Made by a program: the position numbers and the translations under genes. DNA of 37,215 nucleotides, taken from an uncultured Anaeroplasma sp. Its GTDB lineage: Bacteria; Bacillota_I; Bacilli_A; Acholeplasmatales; Anaeroplasmataceae. Location: contig CAKQBG010000013.1 in the NCBI GenBank assembly GCA_934216145.1, positions 1-37,215 of the forward strand, given 5' to 3'. Shown here one piece after another: positions 34,240 through 37,215 of this stretch (within the stretch, counting starts at the first letter, position 1; each line of letters begins with the position of its first letter). Below the pieces are notes generated by a model. The model worked only from the letters and a program-made list of their open reading frames with translations, was not told the DNA's origin and made no database searches.

Positions 34240-34330
34240 AAAATTTTTTAAAAAAAATTTTACAAAAAATTAAAAAAAATCCTTTTTTTTCACTATTATT
34301 ATATGAAGGGTTAAAAAAAGGTGATTAAAA

Positions 34331-34975
34331 ATGAAAAAAATTTATATGCTAATTCTATCATATTTAGTTATGATAGTTCTATTCTTTACAGTTGATGTAA
34401 AGGCAGCAGACTATGCTGAGACTGATTATCAATCATTTGTTGAGATTATGTTATCATCAGGAAAGCTACTTAAGAATTTTACTTTAAAGGAATTTGATGA
34501 GCTACTTCCTAAAACAGATGGTACCTATTTCTTCGCCGTGGTAGTTTATCCAGTAACAAAGAATGTACAAGCATCATATATATCTAACACACTATTTAGT
34601 GTACACAATAAAAGTTCAACAGATATAACCTATGATGTTGATGTTCAGGTTGAAATGAACAATAAAGTTACATTTAGTTCTAGTGGACAAATAAGTGGAA
34701 GTGCATCTGGAACAATTAATAAGGTTAAAGCTGAAGCTTCTGCTAAAAGTGGAGTTGAATATTCAAATTCAACAACTATCTCTAGAAAAGAAAAACAAAC
34801 TATGAAACTAACCGTTGAGGCTGGGAGTAGATGTATTGTTTATTTAACGGGAAATTTAACTGTTAATAATGGTGTTTGTGCTATATATGAGTTTTTCTTT
34901 AGAACTATTTATGGTGGATATGAGTTTGTAACACTTGAAAGTCAATATGCAAAGGTAGAAAAGGTGAAGATATGA
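34331..34975 (+). CDS. Secreted beta-rich protein, possibly aerolysin/ETX-MTX2-like
   Basis: The 214-residue protein has a classic Sec signal peptide (KK, hydrophobic 5-20, probable cleavage VKA|AD after residue 25). The mature part is beta-rich. A central stretch (about 115-165) is dense in Ser and Thr with alternating polar and apolar residues (TFSSSGQISGSASGTINK). TISRKEKQTMKLTVEAGSRCIVYLTG follows. That order resembles the pore-hairpin and following strands of aerolysin-type toxins, but no diagnostic motif proves it. AAGGTGAT precedes the ATG. The leader (34240-34330) is homopolymeric A/T with only weak promoter boxes. The next gene overlaps by 4 nt. Confidence 0.75.
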   Translation: MKKIYMLILSYLVMIVLFFTVDVKAADYAETDYQSFVEIMLSSGKLLKNFTLKEFDELLPKTDGTYFFAVVVYPVTKNVQASYISNTLFSVHNKSSTDITYDVDVQVEMNNKVTFSSSGQISGSASGTINKVKAEASAKSGVEYSNSTTISRKEKQTMKLTVEAGSRCIVYLTGNLTVNNGVCAIYEFFFRTIYGGYEFVTLESQYAKVEKVKI

Positions 34976-35820
34976 AAAAGACATTTTTATTTTTATTATT
35001 AATATTTTCAATTATAACTACAGGACTAATTATTTATTCTAATAATAAGCCAACAGAATTAGAGGTGTATTCAATAGTAGAAAGTACAGGTTATGTTTAT
35101 GAGGATGGAAGGGAGCTTAATTTTAATTTATATTCTAATCAAAAAAATCCAGCCTTCTCATATACTAATGATAATATATATTCATTAACAACTGATACAA
35201 GTTATTTATTATTAGCTAATGTTTATTGTGAAAACTATGAAATTAATAATGGATATATTCATAAATTTAGAGCTAGTATACCTAATCTATCAAGTACTAT
35301 AAAGCTAAATAATGTAAAGCTTAATATAAAAAATAAGGCTTATGAAATAAGTATCCTATTAGGTGGTATTTCTATTTATGATAATAGTGATATAGAATTA
35401 TTTGATTTTGATTTATTTAATGGAGTCTATTCTGAAATAAATGGCTCAAAGCTTTTAGTAGGCTTAACTATTAAGCCTAATATTTATGGAACAGTGAGTA
35501 AAATTAATGTAGGAGATTTTGCGTATGGAAAGCTAGATTCAGTTATAAGTGGTGTTAAATATGAAAATGAAATAAAAATATTTAATGTTCTACCAAGCTA
35601 TACTCTAATAGGTACAAACACATCAAGCTTTAAATTTGAGGATGATTCCTATTTTATTCCCTTAGTCTATACTAAGAAGGTTATTTTAAATAAATCTTAT
35701 GTAGAAATTATTATGAACGAAAAGAAATATTATATAGATCAATTTCCATTTATGATTACTGATACTCCCTATCAGGATTTTAAAGAACGAGGAGTTAAAG
35801 GAGCAATAAATTATGCTTAG
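34972..35820 (+). CDS. Membrane-anchored extracytoplasmic protein of unknown function
   Basis: The 282-residue protein has an N-terminal signal anchor (about 4-24: FLFLLLIFSIITTGLIIYS) without a lipobox or clear cleavage site. About 255 residues of predicted beta-strand outside the cell follow. I recognise no domain. The region is rich in Asn, Ser, Tyr and Ile and contains two cysteines at most, so disulfides are unlikely to be central. It starts with an ATGA overlap on the secreted-protein gene and overlaps the ABC ATPase gene by 8 nt. Coupled translation implies a shared task, such as an accessory or immunity subunit of the transporter. Confidence 0.75.
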   Translation: MKKTFLFLLLIFSIITTGLIIYSNNKPTELEVYSIVESTGYVYEDGRELNFNLYSNQKNPAFSYTNDNIYSLTTDTSYLLLANVYCENYEINNGYIHKFRASIPNLSSTIKLNNVKLNIKNKAYEISILLGGISIYDNSDIELFDFDLFNGVYSEINGSKLLVGLTIKPNIYGTVSKINVGDFAYGKLDSVISGVKYENEIKIFNVLPSYTLIGTNTSSFKFEDDSYFIPLVYTKKVILNKSYVEIIMNEKKYYIDQFPFMITDTPYQDFKERGVKGAINYA

Positions 35821-36400
35821 TGTAGAAGGACTATCTAAAAAATATGGAAGTAATGAAATAATTACTAATGTAAATTTAAACTTTGAAAATGGAAAGCTTT
35901 ATGTATTTACTGGAATTAATGGTAGTGGTAAAACTACTATTACTAAAATACTAGCAGGTTTAATATATAAAACATCAGGATCTTTAAAAATTTATGAGAC
36001 AATTAGCTATTTACCAGATAAATATATTATGCCAAAACTTTTAAAGGTTAGAAGCTATTGTAAGATTCTATCTATTCCAATAGAATTAATGAAAAAATAT
36101 CAAATACCTAACAAAAGAATAGGAGAATTATCAAAGGGAAATCTTCAAAAGCTAGGAATAATTCAAATTTTAAGTAGAGATAGTGGTTGTTATATATTAG
36201 ATGAGCCAATAGACGGGCTTGATGACTCTACCAAAAGAATATTTAAACAGGATATAATTAACAAGCTTTCTGAAAATAAAATCGTTATTATGTGCTTACA
36301 TACTAAAACTTTATTTAATGAGCTTCATCCTGTTATTTATGAGGTAAAGGAGGGATGCATTAATGAAAAAAAGAGAAAGACAGCTATTGCCGCTGACTAG
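35813..36400 (+). CDS. ABC transporter ATP-binding protein (short)
   Basis: The 195-residue ATPase has Walker A GINGSGKT (34-41), a signature LSKGN (106-110, replacing LSGGQ), Walker B CYILDE (126-131), D-loop GLD (135-137) and switch histidine H163. A glutamine is absent at the expected Q-loop (ISYLPDK, 64-70). It is shorter than typical ATPases of about 230 residues, with a trimmed helical subdomain. Similar small ATPases serve drug, bacteriocin-immunity and lantibiotic-type exporters. AAAGGAG precedes the ATG; it overlaps both neighbours (8 and 38 nt). Confidence 0.92.
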   Translation: MLSVEGLSKKYGSNEIITNVNLNFENGKLYVFTGINGSGKTTITKILAGLIYKTSGSLKIYETISYLPDKYIMPKLLKVRSYCKILSIPIELMKKYQIPNKRIGELSKGNLQKLGIIQILSRDSGCYILDEPIDGLDDSTKRIFKQDIINKLSENKIVIMCLHTKTLFNELHPVIYEVKEGCINEKKRKTAIAAD

Positions 36401-37094
36401 CCTATATTTATGCTTGATTTCTTCTAAGCTTACCTTAATAATTTTTATAATTGGATTTATATTATCTGGCTTATGCTTAGTATTTATTGCGAATCCAACA
36501 ATGGATAATATGGTATATCTAGCAAGCTATAATGACATTCATATGAGTTATTTTAATCAATCGATATTTATTATTCAGCTTTTTAATAGTGTTTTGCTAA
36601 TCGCAATAACATTAACTTTAGCTATTAATTCTAATTCCTTTGACTCGTTATTTATATCTTATGTTAAAAGAACTAAAATAATAGTATCAAAGCTTTTAGC
36701 CTTACTAATTATAATTGCATTTATAGTTATATTAGATTCGTTAATACTATTTTTAATTCCATTAATTCTATATCAAAATTATTCATTAGATTTAGATTCC
36801 TTAAGGATTATATCATTTTTGTTTATGTCATTATTATTTGAAGGAGCACTTCAATTAATGTTTTCAACATTAATACAATCTATATTTATTCCAGTGGTAA
36901 TATCTTTTGTGGCAATTGTATTAAGAGTCATGTCAAGTAATTATACAAATCTAAATAAAATATTATGTAAATATTGGCCTATAATTAAAATAGGAAATAT
37001 AGTGTCATTTGATTCATTCTATTTTATTTTAATTTGGAGTATATTATTATTGATTTTATATTTTTGTATCTATTCAATAAAGGATTTAAAATAA
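36363..37094 (+). CDS. ABC transporter permease, ABC-2-like, six spans
   Basis: The 243-residue protein is almost entirely hydrophobic, with about six membrane segments (near 14-42, 66-88, 104-135, 146-165, 168-188 and 218-240). The lead is short and basic (MKKRERQ). This layout is that of ABC-2-type permeases working with a separate ATPase. One permease gene is present, so a homodimer is likely. GGAGG lies 9 nt before the ATG, inside the ATPase gene, and the overlap is 38 nt. Substrate is unknown. The last 121 bases of the window after the stop contain no gene and no clear terminator. Confidence 0.85.
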   Translation: MKKRERQLLPLTSLYLCLISSKLTLIIFIIGFILSGLCLVFIANPTMDNMVYLASYNDIHMSYFNQSIFIIQLFNSVLLIAITLTLAINSNSFDSLFISYVKRTKIIVSKLLALLIIIAFIVILDSLILFLIPLILYQNYSLDLDSLRIISFLFMSLLFEGALQLMFSTLIQSIFIPVVISFVAIVLRVMSSNYTNLNKILCKYWPIIKIGNIVSFDSFYFILIWSILLLILYFCIYSIKDLK

Positions 37095-37215
37095 CTCTAG
37101 ACATTATAGTAATCAAATGATAAAATAAAAACGTATTGTTGCTGAATTTCAAGTAGAAAGTGGAATTAAGTGATAAAATTATAAATAAATTTTAGTAATT
37201 GTGTTATTTGTTATT

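Noticed and set aside
37095..37215. Possible gene or terminator at the right edge
   Set aside because: The 121 bases contain stops in all frames, no stable hairpin and no clear promoter pair.

Overview
The window is AT-rich chromosomal DNA (by eye about 30% G+C) from a low-GC Gram-positive bacterium. Gene order is Bacillus-like: ylqF-rnhB-topA, ftsY-ylxM-ffh, yrrN-yrrO-like, and rimP-nusA-ylxR-ylxQ-infB-rbfA. TGA is used as a normal stop, so the Mycoplasma code does not apply. The compactness, the poly-A/T bias and the soluble FtsK/SftA fit a gut-type member of the Bacilli/Erysipelotrichia/RF39 neighbourhood. That placement is inference, because no rRNA is present.

Layout. 1-2.2 kb: a leftward class I aminotransferase diverges from a DegV (fatty-acid-binding) gene. 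2.3-6.8 kb: glycogen branching enzyme and glycogen phosphorylase, each with its own promoter, closed by a strong terminator. 6.8-13.6 kb: a membrane-bound MutS-like ATPase, a convergent HAD hydrolase, an unknown one-segment membrane protein overlapping an SftA-type DNA translocase, and signal peptidase I. 13.6-20.6 kb: core information genes (RbgA, RNase HII, topoisomerase I with an expanded zinc-ribbon tail, FtsY, YlxM, Ffh). 20.6-24.2 kb: a U32-family pair (probable tRNA hydroxylation TrhP1/TrhP2), an unknown small protein, a DUF45/YgjP-like metalloprotease and GreA. 24.2-25.8 kb: a decayed IS110-family insertion sequence with a structured 5' region where IS110 elements keep their guide (bridge) RNA. 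25.8-28.4 kb: a Sel1-repeat protein, HU and an ankyrin-repeat protein. 28.5-32.9 kb: the nusA-infB operon without ylxP. 32.9-34.2 kb: a Tyr/Pro-rich small protein, Mrp/ApbC and a small conserved protein.

34.3-37.1 kb: a tightly overlapping four-gene cassette. It encodes a Sec-secreted beta-rich protein, a membrane-anchored extracytoplasmic protein, a short ABC ATPase and a six-segment permease. I recognise neither of the first two products as an assigned family, and this is the best candidate for an undescribed system in the window. A secreted effector with a dedicated self-protection or surface-handling transporter is one reading, and it is inference.

Genome compaction is a theme. Four convergent gene pairs overlap at their 3' ends (24, 18, 4 and 4 nt), and at least two of these overlaps hide a strong intrinsic terminator inside coding sequence. 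Many operon genes are joined by ATGA or TAATG overlaps.
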